From Antricoccus suffuscus (GTDB lineage Bacteria > Actinomycetota > Actinomycetes > Mycobacteriales > Antricoccaceae), in assembly GCF_003003235.1 (NCBI RefSeq), contig NZ_PVUE01000004.1:124001-188000 (forward strand): a stretch of DNA of 64,000 nucleotides. Direction: 5' to 3'. Below, piece after piece: positions 1-7,794 of this stretch (position 1 is the first letter of the stretch; each line of letters opens with the position of its first letter). Below the pieces are notes generated by a model. It was not told the origin of the DNA and made no database searches. It saw only the letters and a list, made by a program, of their open reading frames with translations. Made by a program: the position numbers and the translations under genes.

Positions 1-121
1 GCTCGCGGATGCGGCCCGAGCTGCGGTCCCATGTGGAGTAATCCGGCGCAAGGAGCCGGTTCATGGCCTTGCCCGCCTTGGCTATATAGCGGGTGATTCC
101 GGTGTTCCGTCGCGTTTTCAT
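1..121 (-). CDS. Start of an unidentified gene running off the left edge
   Basis: From an ATG at 121 on the minus strand the frame stays open to the window edge (40 codons), reading MKTRRNTGITRYIAKAGKAM and onward. It is basic at the start with no obvious signal peptide. It would be divergent from the GlxA-type regulator, which also suits the palindromic region between them. No strong Shine-Dalgarno sequence precedes the ATG. I do not recognise the product, and an open frame this short is weak evidence. Confidence 0.35.
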   Translation of the reverse strand, partial: MKTRRNTGITRYIAKAGKAMNRLLAPDYSTWDRSSGRIRE

Positions 122-153
122 GGTTCAAGCATCGGCGTAGTTAGACCCCGTTT

Positions 154-196
154 CCATTGGCAGAAATGACAACTATCATTGGATTACTGCCAATGG
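154..196. promoter_or_regulatory. Nested inverted repeat before the GlxA-type regulator
   Basis: CCATTGGCAG at 154-163 is matched exactly by its inverse CTGCCAATGG at 187-196. A second inverted repeat, AATGA-N6-TCATT, lies inside at 165-180. TATCAT at 174-179 could serve as a -10 element, so a protein bound here would cover the promoter. It ends 18 bp before the chosen ATG of the regulator, which makes autoregulation the simplest reading. Confidence 0.5.
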
Positions 197-214
197 TGTG
201 CGACTATCGACCCC

Positions 215-1180
215 ATGCCAGCGAGACAGCGCATCCGTAATGTCGTAGCAATCATTTCCGAGCCGCAGTCGCCATTTGAGCTGAGCGTCGCGGTTGAGGT
301 GTTCGGCGTGGATCGAGTCGCGGACGGCGTACCGAAATACGACTTCGCGGTCTGCGCGCTCGAGCCAGGGCCGGTCGAGGCGGTCGGTGGTTTTACGATC
401 ACCACGCCGTACGGGCTCGAACGTACCTCCAGGGCAGATCTGGTTATCGTGCCCACGTGGGCACGGCCGGACACACCGCCGCCGCTGGAGATGGTCGAGG
501 CGCTTAGAGCGGCTTTGGATAGGGGAGCGATCGTCGCGTCGTTTTGCACCGGCGCCTTCGCGCTGGCGCACGCCGGGCTGCTCGACGCACGCCGATGTAC
601 GACGCACCACCACCACATCGACGCCTTCCGCGCCGCCTTTCCCGACATCATCGTCGACCCCGATGTGCTGTACGTCAGCGATGGCAGGGTAGTGACCAGT
701 GCCGGTACGGCGGCCGCGATCGATCTGTGCCTGCACCTGGTTCGCGAGAGCGACGGTGCGGAGGTCGCGACCAAGATCGCCCGCCGGATGGTGGTGCCGC
801 CGCAGCGCGACGGCGGTCAGGCACAGTTCATCCACAAGCCGGTCGTCGAGTGCCGCGACTCGGCGCTGTCGGAACTGCTCGACCGATTGCTCGCCGATGT
901 CGCGGCCGAGCACACGGTCGAGGACATGGCAGCGTCGATGTCCATGTCACCTCGCAGCTTCGCGCGCCGATTCGTCGAACAGACCGGCACGACGCCGTAC
1001 AAATGGCTGGTGCAGCAGCGAATCCAATATGCCCAGCACCTTCTCGAGCAGACCGACGATCCGATGGACAAGGTCGCCGTACGGTCCGGTTTCAAGGATG
1101 CCGCGACCATGCGGGTGCATTTCGGTCGGATCGTGAAGACCACGCCGACCGCCTACCGTCGCGCGTTTGCCGGTGTCTAG
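215..1180 (+). CDS. GlxA-family transcriptional regulator (DJ-1/PfpI domain plus AraC HTH)
   Basis: A 321-residue regulator with two parts. Residues ~8-190 form a DJ-1/PfpI-type (class I glutamine amidotransferase-like) fold; the FCTGAFALAHAGLL stretch holds the nucleophile-elbow cysteine. Residues ~220-321 form an AraC-type double helix-turn-helix (MSMSPRSFARRFVEQTG and the SGFKDAATMRVHFGR motif). The length and order match the GlxA/FtrA family, whose members sense small metabolites or aldehydes and usually activate nearby genes. I chose the ATG at 215 because the conserved domain begins just after it; TTG 179 and GTG 197 are alternatives, and 179 lies inside the upstream palindrome. There is no clear Shine-Dalgarno sequence, so a very short leader is possible. 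The target is unknown; the divergent gene at the left edge is one candidate. Confidence 0.85.
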   Translation: MPARQRIRNVVAIISEPQSPFELSVAVEVFGVDRVADGVPKYDFAVCALEPGPVEAVGGFTITTPYGLERTSRADLVIVPTWARPDTPPPLEMVEALRAALDRGAIVASFCTGAFALAHAGLLDARRCTTHHHHIDAFRAAFPDIIVDPDVLYVSDGRVVTSAGTAAAIDLCLHLVRESDGAEVATKIARRMVVPPQRDGGQAQFIHKPVVECRDSALSELLDRLLADVAAEHTVEDMAASMSMSPRSFARRFVEQTGTTPYKWLVQQRIQYAQHLLEQTDDPMDKVAVRSGFKDAATMRVHFGRIVKTTPTAYRRAFAGV

Positions 1181-1239
1181 ATGCGCTCAGCCGCTTCCTT
1201 GTCCCGCCTCCAGTGCCGCGACAAGGGGGAGTTTCGCGT

Positions 1240-1263
1240 GACAGGGGGTGACGATGCGCCCCT
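1240..1263. terminator. Weak hairpin between convergent genes
   Basis: CAGGGG and CCCCTG can pair around an 11-base loop between the stop of the GlxA-type gene and the stop of the convergent membrane-protein operon. There is no T-run. A shared bidirectional terminator is plausible but weakly supported. Confidence 0.3.
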
Positions 1264-1291
1264 GCCGCGGGTACGTAACGCCGGGTGTGGC

Positions 1292-3760
1292 TTAGGGACG
1301 GACCGCGGGCACGGACGATCGCACCTTCTGCACATACGCGTCGATCTCGGTGCGCAGGTCGTCGAGCTGGGTCGGATCGCCGGCGGCCACTCGGTCCATT
1401 AGCGCGGAGTGCTCGGCGCCGAGCCGTGCCAACAGCGCTTGGTCTACTGCGGGACCGGCATCGAGCAGGACGGGCGCGACTGCGCCGAGCCGTAAAGACA
1501 GTGCTTCGCGGGTCGCGCGTTCCTCGTCGCGTTCGCGTTCGCGTAGCGAGGTACGCCGGGTCGCCGCACTGACCAAGAAGGCAGTCGCCGCGAGCGCGAT
1601 CACCAGCCCGGCAGCGATCCAGCCCCACGGCGGGGTCGGCGGGTCGTAACTGTTGCGGTTGACTTGTGCGATCGAGTGTTCCGCGGCGAGCTGGTCGTAG
1701 AGAAGCGCGAGTTGTCGCACTAAGGGTTCGTTGCCTCCCGAAGGATTCTCGAGGCCGGAGTAGTCGTCAATCAGCGAGTATTTGTTGTATTTCCCGATCC
1801 GCGCGTCGGAGCCGATCTGTGCCGCCTTGACGTCCCCATCCTGGACGACGAAGACGACGGCATCGGGATACTCGGCCGCCATCGCGTTCGCCAGATTGTA
1901 GGGATTAGTGGTCTGGGACGAGTCGGCGACGGCGACCAGCATGGCCCGATTGCCGATGTCCTGGGAGATCGCGGCTATCTCCTTGCGTGGTAGGTCACCG
2001 AGGGACAGGACGTTGGATGTGGAAAGCGCCGAGATGTCGGCGGTGGTCTGGGTGGAAAAGTCCGCTGGCGATGTCAATGACTTCACGAAGAACCCGGCGA
2101 ACCCAATAATCACGACGACAATGACCACGCGGCCTACGAGTGCCGGCTTGTCCGCGCGCCGCACCCGCTTCGTCAACTTCGCTTTTATACGGGCAAAAAG
2201 CGACGGTTTCGCTGGCCGAGCGGGTTCAGGTACGACGCGCATCGCGGCTGGAAGACTCTGTGTCGGCCCGGACCCTGGGCGGTCTAGGTCGCGCGCGGCG
2301 TGATCCAGTGCGTCCCAAGCGGCGAGCGCGATCTGCCCGGCGTGGGCAGGTTCGTGATCTACGTCGATTCCATGCAACGTCAGCAAATCGGCATATGCGC
2401 CGTCGAGTAGTGCTTGGATCTCGGGTGGTTTGGTCAGGCCGCCGTCCTTGCCAAGGTACGGCGCCGTGCTGAGACCGAGATAGCTCGCGGCGAGCGCACT
2501 CGAGACGTGGTCGCGCCATTGTTGCCTGCTCTGACTGCTCACCGGCCGGCGCCGCTCAATCAGGTACTCGAGGCCGAAGCCGACGGCGATGAGGAGCGAG
2601 GTCGCGAGCAGCAAGTAGGACACCCAGCGGGGAAAGCTGGTCTCGGGCAGGCTGGGCAGGGGACGGTCGAACGCGTGGCTCTTGATCGCCGATCCGGCGA
2701 CGTTGGTGACCCAGTCAAGGACCGCGCCGTACTGGGGCGCGGACGCGGCGAAAGAGAATCCGCCCAGTCCGTAGACCTGCATGTAGGCATCGACCATGAT
2801 CTGCCGGTCCACGCCAGCAGACTCGATCCATTTGCCGGTCATGACAAGTACGGCGTCGTCGGGGTACCTCTGCGCGAGAGCGCCTGCGTAGTCGACCGCC
2901 GTACCGGGTGCGGCGTACGGAAGGATCGCGACCTTGAGCGTCTTGCCGGGAGCGACGGCACCCCACGCCTTTTTGTATTCGGGTCGCGGGCTGATCGACG
3001 GGTCGACGAACAGATCGCCGGCGTCCAGGGCGGCGGTGATCGGCGCGAGTTCGGCTTCGGTCGGAGGGCGCGTGTCGGTGAGAGCGAGGGTCTTGGCGGT
3101 CGTGGCGTCCGAGCCTGCGTGGGTGATGTCCTGATAGTCCGACGTCCCGGGCACGTAGGCGGCCGCGGTCTTGGCGACGTAGACCACCGTCGAGGTCGCA
3201 TCACCGGTGCGCATCGCTTCCCGCATGGGTACGCCGGTCGAGGGTGTCGAGATGACATACAGATCGGGCCCGGGGAGATAGACCTCCTGACCATGCACCA
3301 TGACGACCGACAGCCCACGCTTCTGCGCCCAGTATTTCTGCACGGTGTTGTCGCGAACGCGGGTCTTCTCTACGGCGCCGAGCGGGGTCGGTGGGGTGAC
3401 GACAACGAGCACCTTGGTCCCGGCGGTAGCCGCAATAATCGTGGCGTCATCGAGGTAGGTGTCGGCGCCCGGCATGCGCACGATCTGCCCACCTGACTCG
3501 TGCCCGGCGACGGCGGCGAGGAAGTCGTCGCCGGTCCACGAGGGTTCCTCGCTGTCGCTGTCCTGGTTAAACCGCGAGATGCTGTCGGCGACGTCATTAC
3601 TGATTGCGTTGGCGCCGTCGGTGTTGCTGTTGAACGACGGGCTCGCGGTAGCGGCAATCGTCAGAATCCCGCCCACGAGCGCGAGTACGACGTACGTCGC
3701 GAGAAACGCGCGCAGTACGACTAACCACCCGGGGCGACGATGCGCGGTCGTACGACGCAC
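1292..3760 (-). CDS. Large multi-domain membrane protein (paralogue of 4222-6684)
   Basis: An 822-residue protein of a family I cannot name. Four membrane segments are visible, at roughly residues 12-37, 373-397, 541-563 and 709-732, followed by an Arg/Glu-rich, probably coiled-coil tail (~733-822). Between the membrane segments lie alpha/beta modules. Three have the form 'YPD-A-V-hydrophobic-V', for example RYPDDAVLVMTGKW and EYPDAVVFVVQDGDV, recalling the Rossmann-like modules of small actinobacterial Rv1476-type and TPM-type membrane proteins. A segment around TPPTPLGAVEKTRVRDNTVQ is almost unchanged in the upstream paralogue. The GTG start at 3760 overlaps the previous stop by one base (TAGTG), so translation is probably coupled. 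Third gene of a three-gene operon. The function is unknown; an extracytoplasmic sensing or envelope role is only a guess. Confidence 0.75.
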   Translation of the reverse strand: MRRTTAHRRPGWLVVLRAFLATYVVLALVGGILTIAATASPSFNSNTDGANAISNDVADSISRFNQDSDSEEPSWTGDDFLAAVAGHESGGQIVRMPGADTYLDDATIIAATAGTKVLVVVTPPTPLGAVEKTRVRDNTVQKYWAQKRGLSVVMVHGQEVYLPGPDLYVISTPSTGVPMREAMRTGDATSTVVYVAKTAAAYVPGTSDYQDITHAGSDATTAKTLALTDTRPPTEAELAPITAALDAGDLFVDPSISPRPEYKKAWGAVAPGKTLKVAILPYAAPGTAVDYAGALAQRYPDDAVLVMTGKWIESAGVDRQIMVDAYMQVYGLGGFSFAASAPQYGAVLDWVTNVAGSAIKSHAFDRPLPSLPETSFPRWVSYLLLATSLLIAVGFGLEYLIERRRPVSSQSRQQWRDHVSSALAASYLGLSTAPYLGKDGGLTKPPEIQALLDGAYADLLTLHGIDVDHEPAHAGQIALAAWDALDHAARDLDRPGSGPTQSLPAAMRVVPEPARPAKPSLFARIKAKLTKRVRRADKPALVGRVVIVVVIIGFAGFFVKSLTSPADFSTQTTADISALSTSNVLSLGDLPRKEIAAISQDIGNRAMLVAVADSSQTTNPYNLANAMAAEYPDAVVFVVQDGDVKAAQIGSDARIGKYNKYSLIDDYSGLENPSGGNEPLVRQLALLYDQLAAEHSIAQVNRNSYDPPTPPWGWIAAGLVIALAATAFLVSAATRRTSLRERERDEERATREALSLRLGAVAPVLLDAGPAVDQALLARLGAEHSALMDRVAAGDPTQLDDLRTEIDAYVQKVRSSVPAVRP

Positions 3761-4206
3761 TACTTTCCGCCCTGTTTCCCGTCGTGCGCAACGCCGCTAC
3801 GCGCTGTGAGCAGTGCCCGCTCGGCCCGCAGCAGCAGTTGATCGGCGCGCCCGCAGACACGCGCCGAACGGCGGTCCTCGGCCGTCGCGAGCAGTGCCTC
3901 GGCGGTGTCGCGGATGCCTGCGGCTTCGGAGGTGTCGACGTCGACGGGGCTGGTATCGATCTCGTACGTGACGGCCTCAAGGCGGGCGCGCACGGCCCGG
4001 ATTGCGGGCGCAAAGGACTTGTTCTGATCGCGTCGTACTCGCAAGTAAGCGGTCAGGAACGCCGCCAGTACGACGATGGCAACGGCGAGAGCGAGGATGA
4101 GCCACGTGGGCACGCGCGTCCTCCTCGGTCTACTTTGTCGGTCCGCCCGCGGCGCTTGTACGCCGCCCGCAGATGATATCGGCTGGACTCTGACGTCGTG
4201 GCTCAT
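3760..4206 (-). CDS. Small membrane protein between the two large paralogues
   Basis: A 148-residue protein: a basic cytoplasmic N-terminus (~1-33), one transmembrane helix (~34-57, WLILALAVAIVVLAAFLTAYL), then a charged, probably helical domain rich in Arg and Ala with hydrophobic heptad spacing. A CAGGAA Shine-Dalgarno-like sequence stands 7 bases before the ATG. It begins 16 bp after the upstream 820-residue gene and ends in a one-base overlap with the 822-residue gene, so all three are surely co-transcribed. It resembles the C-terminal coiled region of its big neighbours and may bind them. I do not recognise the family. Confidence 0.7.
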   Translation of the reverse strand: MSHDVRVQPISSAGGVQAPRADRQSRPRRTRVPTWLILALAVAIVVLAAFLTAYLRVRRDQNKSFAPAIRAVRARLEAVTYEIDTSPVDVDTSEAAGIRDTAEALLATAEDRRSARVCGRADQLLLRAERALLTARSGVAHDGKQGGK

Positions 4207-4221
4207 CGATGAGTTCCTGAG

Positions 4222-6684
4222 CTAGTGCCCCTTGGCCTTCGGCGCGGTGGCGCGTACCTTTTTGCCGAATGCGTCGATGTCGCTGCGGAGCGTGTCGATG
4301 TCGCCTGGGTCGACCTCATCGAGCCGTTGCAGGAGCGCCGAATACTCCGCGCCCAGACTCGCCAGCCGCTCGGTATCCGAGGTGGATTCGTCGCGCGCTT
4401 TCAGCAGCAGCAGTGCGATGCCGGCGGCTCGCGTGGCGAGCGCTTCGCGTGCGGCCCGCTGCTCGGTCCGTTCACGTTCTCGGGCGGCGGCTTGCCGCGT
4501 CCCGGTGCGCACCATCAGGCCGGCGGCGGCCAGCGAGACCGCCAGCCCGGCGGCGATCCAGCCCCACGGCGGCGACGGCGGGTCGTACGTCGTACGGTTG
4601 ACGTTGTCGATCGAGCCGTCCGCGCCGAGCCGGTCATAGAGCAACGCGAGTTGCCGAACGAGCGGGGCGTTACCGGCCTCGCTGTTCCCCAGACCCGTGT
4701 AGTCGTCGATGAGGGAGTACCGGTCGTAGTCACCTTCCTGGACACTTGACCCGATCTCCGCCGAGTCGACCTCACCGTCCTTGATCACGAAGACGACCGC
4801 GTCCGGGTAGTTCTTGGCCATGTTGTAGGCCAGGTCGGAGTTGTACTCACCCGATTTGTTGCTGACCGCGACCAGCATGCCGCGATCGCCCACGATGTGC
4901 CGCAGTGCCTTGACGTCGACGCCGTCCACGCCGACGGTCATGATGTTCGACGTGCTCAGGGCTGTGACGTTCATGTCCGGATGGTCGTCCATATTCGCTT
5001 CGCGGACCTTGTTGAGGAGTAAGAACCCGCCAACGAGACCGCCGATGACGCAGACCGTGATCAGCCAGCCCCTGATTTGATTGTGCATCTTCGTCTGCCG
5101 CTCGCGGTCCTCTTTGACGGTGGCCGGGTCCGGCGCGGTGCGCAGAGTTGCCGGCATCGTCTGCGTCGGCCCGGCTTCGGGTCGGTCGAGCGCCGCGGCG
5201 GCCTTATCCAGGGCGTGCCAGATCGTGTCCGCCAGATGTTCGGCTCGCTTGTGGCTCTTGTCCACGTTGATGCCGCGCAGGGTGAGCAGGTCGGCGTACG
5301 CGCTATCTAGTAGGTGCTGCACCGAGGCCGGTTTGTCGAGGCTGCCGTCCTTGCCGAGGTACGGCGCACTCGAGAGGTCGAGATAGCTGGCGGCGAATCC
5401 GCCCGCCACCCGGTCGCGCCAGTGTTGACCGTTTAGCTCGGCGGCGTTCGGGCGTTTCGAGAGCAGAAAATCGACGCCGAAACCGGCCGCAATGACAAGC
5501 GACGTGGCCAGGAGCAGATACGACGCCCACCGCGGGAAGCCAGGCTTCGGCAGGACCGGCAGGGGGCGCGCGAACGCGTGACTTTCGGTGGCGGACGCGT
5601 CGATGCTGGTGATCCAGTCGAGGATCTTCCCGGCGTGCTGCTGCGAGGCCTCGTCGAGTGCGAAGCCGCCCAGACCGTACGTCTGGATCATGGCGTCGAC
5701 CATCGTCTGCCGGTTGATGCCTGCCGATTCGACCCACTTGCCGGTCATCACCAGGATGGCGTCGTGAGGGTACTTCTTCTTCAGGGCCGCGGTGTAGTCG
5801 ATCGCGGTGCCCGGCTTCGCGAACGGGAGGATGACAACTTTGAGTTTCTTGCCGGGTGCGACGTCGCCCCAGGCCTTGTTGTACTTGGGTTTGTGTTTGA
5901 TGGACGGGTCGACGTAGAGGTTGCCGGAGTTCAATTTTTTGGTGATCGGGGCGAGTTCGGCACTTGTGGGCGCTCGAGTGTCGGTCAGCGCCAGGTCCTT
6001 TGCTGTGGTCGCACCGCTGCCCGGCGGGTACTCACGCGGCTGATCGTTTTTGTTCGCGTGTTGGACCGATTCCGTCGCGACGTAGATCACCGATGGGGTC
6101 ATGTCCGCGGTGCGCATCACCTCACGCATCGGGATTCCGCCCTGCGGCGTCGTACGGATATATAGGTCCGGTCCGGGCAAGTACGCCGCCTGACCGTGAA
6201 CCATGATGACAGTTAGCCCGCGCTTGGCAGCCCAGAACTTCTGCACCGTGTTGTCGCGGACTCGGGTCTTCTCGACGGCCCCAAGCGGGGTCGGTGGGGT
6301 GACCACAACGACGAGATTGCTCCCCGCGATGGCCGCCTCGACAGCCGCGTCATCGAGGTAGGTCTGCGCACCTGGCATTCGCACTATCTGGCCGCCGGAG
6401 TCGTGCCCTTTAACCGCGGCGAGGAAGTCGTCGGCGCTCCACGAGGGTTCTTGTTCGGCGGCGCCGCTGTTGAAGCGCGACGTACTGCCGGCCGGGTCCG
6501 AGGAAAGTCGGTCCAGTGCGGACGACGAGTCTGACGGGTCGAATGGCGCCGACGGCCCGAAGGTGAGTATGCCGATCCCCGCGACGATCCCGAATACGAC
6601 GTACAAGGCGAGGACTACCCGCAGCGTCGATGCCCACGGGCCCCGATGGGCGGGCCGTGGTGGCTTACGACGTTTAGATCTCAC
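4222..6684 (-). CDS. Large multi-domain membrane protein (paralogue of 1292-3760)
   Basis: An 820-residue protein that aligns end to end with the 822-residue product two genes downstream. It has the same basic N-terminus with one membrane helix, the same SWSADDFLAAVKGHDSGGQI region, the TPPTPLGAVEKTRVRDNTVQ block, a mid-protein membrane helix after FPRWASYLLLATS, a third helix near residue 545, the NYPDAVVFVIKDGEV module, a PPSPPWGWIAAG helix and a Glu/Arg-rich coiled tail. It is the first gene of the operon; the start at 6684 is followed at once by basic residues typical of a cytoplasmic N-terminus. The two copies have diverged clearly (lysine-rich here, more acidic there), so the duplication is old and both have been kept. 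Function unknown. Confidence 0.75.
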   Translation of the reverse strand: MRSKRRKPPRPAHRGPWASTLRVVLALYVVFGIVAGIGILTFGPSAPFDPSDSSSALDRLSSDPAGSTSRFNSGAAEQEPSWSADDFLAAVKGHDSGGQIVRMPGAQTYLDDAAVEAAIAGSNLVVVVTPPTPLGAVEKTRVRDNTVQKFWAAKRGLTVIMVHGQAAYLPGPDLYIRTTPQGGIPMREVMRTADMTPSVIYVATESVQHANKNDQPREYPPGSGATTAKDLALTDTRAPTSAELAPITKKLNSGNLYVDPSIKHKPKYNKAWGDVAPGKKLKVVILPFAKPGTAIDYTAALKKKYPHDAILVMTGKWVESAGINRQTMVDAMIQTYGLGGFALDEASQQHAGKILDWITSIDASATESHAFARPLPVLPKPGFPRWASYLLLATSLVIAAGFGVDFLLSKRPNAAELNGQHWRDRVAGGFAASYLDLSSAPYLGKDGSLDKPASVQHLLDSAYADLLTLRGINVDKSHKRAEHLADTIWHALDKAAAALDRPEAGPTQTMPATLRTAPDPATVKEDRERQTKMHNQIRGWLITVCVIGGLVGGFLLLNKVREANMDDHPDMNVTALSTSNIMTVGVDGVDVKALRHIVGDRGMLVAVSNKSGEYNSDLAYNMAKNYPDAVVFVIKDGEVDSAEIGSSVQEGDYDRYSLIDDYTGLGNSEAGNAPLVRQLALLYDRLGADGSIDNVNRTTYDPPSPPWGWIAAGLAVSLAAAGLMVRTGTRQAAARERERTEQRAAREALATRAAGIALLLLKARDESTSDTERLASLGAEYSALLQRLDEVDPGDIDTLRSDIDAFGKKVRATAPKAKGH

Positions 6685-6708
6685 TCATTGGATGGTAGCG
6701 ACCGGAGG

Positions 6709-7509
6709 TCAACGCCCGACGCGTTCCCATCGTCGTACCCCGTCACTCTTGAGGATTCGCCCGAAGGCGAGGTCCGGAAAGTGTCCCGCGGCCACGAGGT
6801 CGGCCTTCGCTAGCGCTTCGTCGGCGATCGCATTGCGTACGGCGCTGGCCATCGCGGCGTCGACGTCGTACACCGCCTGCCAGTCGGGTTCGGACAGTTC
6901 GACGACCGAGTGCACGATGTCGCCGAGCAGTAGCGCGCGCTGCCCCTCGCTGGAGATGATGAACAGCGTCGTACCGGGAGTGTGCCCGGGCGCCGGCCGC
7001 GCGTCGAGGCCGGGCGCGACAGTGTGTTCGGCGTCGAACAGTTCCAACTGCGGCTCGATCGGTTTCAGTTTCTTGACCGCGCCCGGTACGGCGTCGTCGG
7101 CGGTCACGAAGTGTGCCCAGTCCGCGGCGTGCGCGCGATATGTCGCGTTCGGGAAGATCACCTGACCTTTCGACGTCGCCCAGCCCACGTGGTCGTAGTG
7201 CAGGTGCGTGAACAGAACGTCGGTGACATCGGCGGGCTCGACGCCGTACCCGCGCAGACTGTCAAGGAATCCACCGACCTGGACGTCGTCGGCCTTGATG
7301 GTGCCGAGTCCGGTGTCGATGACGATGATGCGGCCACCGGTGCGGATCAGGAACCCGCCGGCGGTCATGTGCAACGCTCCACTGTCGTCGAGGAGTTCGC
7401 TGTGACACGCCCAGGCGTCGTCTACGCCGGGCCGACTGAGGATGTCACGGGCCGGCGCCTGCATGGAACCGTCGATGACGGGGAGTACGTCGAGCTGACC
7501 GATCTTCAT
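6709..7509 (-). CDS. MBL-fold metallo-hydrolase
   Basis: A 266-residue metallo-beta-lactamase-fold protein. The zinc motif HxHxDH appears as FTHLHYDHVGW at about residues 101-106. Further metal ligands are offered by the His of DARPAPGHTPGT and the Asp of LLLGDIVHS. The arrangement (DTGLG strand, then HxHxDH, then GHTPG) is that of the lactonase/hydrolase branch that includes AHL-lactonase-like enzymes, but the substrate cannot be told. GGAGG stands 6 bases before the ATG. It lies 24 bp downstream-facing from the promoter side of the 820-residue gene on the same strand, so it may belong to that operon as its first gene. Confidence 0.88.
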   Translation of the reverse strand: MKIGQLDVLPVIDGSMQAPARDILSRPGVDDAWACHSELLDDSGALHMTAGGFLIRTGGRIIVIDTGLGTIKADDVQVGGFLDSLRGYGVEPADVTDVLFTHLHYDHVGWATSKGQVIFPNATYRAHAADWAHFVTADDAVPGAVKKLKPIEPQLELFDAEHTVAPGLDARPAPGHTPGTTLFIISSEGQRALLLGDIVHSVVELSEPDWQAVYDVDAAMASAVRNAIADEALAKADLVAAGHFPDLAFGRILKSDGVRRWERVGR

Positions 7510-7604
7510 ATATACCTCCGAAGTTTGCCTGTTTCATGAATGTAGTCGCCGGCTCCGACGTACCCCGAGTTGACGCGTCACGGGCACGTCTGTCACTATC
7601 TTCC

Positions 7605-7692
7605 CCAGGTCATGAGTACCAGCGTCAAGCCCCGGCTCGCTGGTCGGCAACCCTCCACCGCGGTGGGGTGCTCCGGGTGACGACCAGGCCGT
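7605..7692 (+). ncRNA. SAM-IV-type riboswitch
   Basis: The leader of the cysteine-desulfurase-like gene carries the conserved blocks of the actinobacterial SAM-IV aptamer in order: GGTCATGAG, then GTCAAGCCCCGGCT, CGGCAACCCTCC, CGCGGTGGGGTGC and a closing GACCAGG that pairs back to GGTC. These were recognised by eye. About 100 bases of leader follow, including a CCTCC-N6-GGAGG hairpin at 7694-7709 that could act in the expression platform. Known SAM-IV elements shut off sulfur/methionine genes when S-adenosylmethionine is plentiful; that is inferred here. Confidence 0.85.
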
Positions 7693-7794
7693 ACCTCCAA
7701 AACCGGAGGCGGCAAGCGCGGACTCCGAGGACGTCGGTTCTCTCATCCTGAGTTGGATTTCCTACGAGTCCCTTATCCCGAGGGATGTTTTGAG

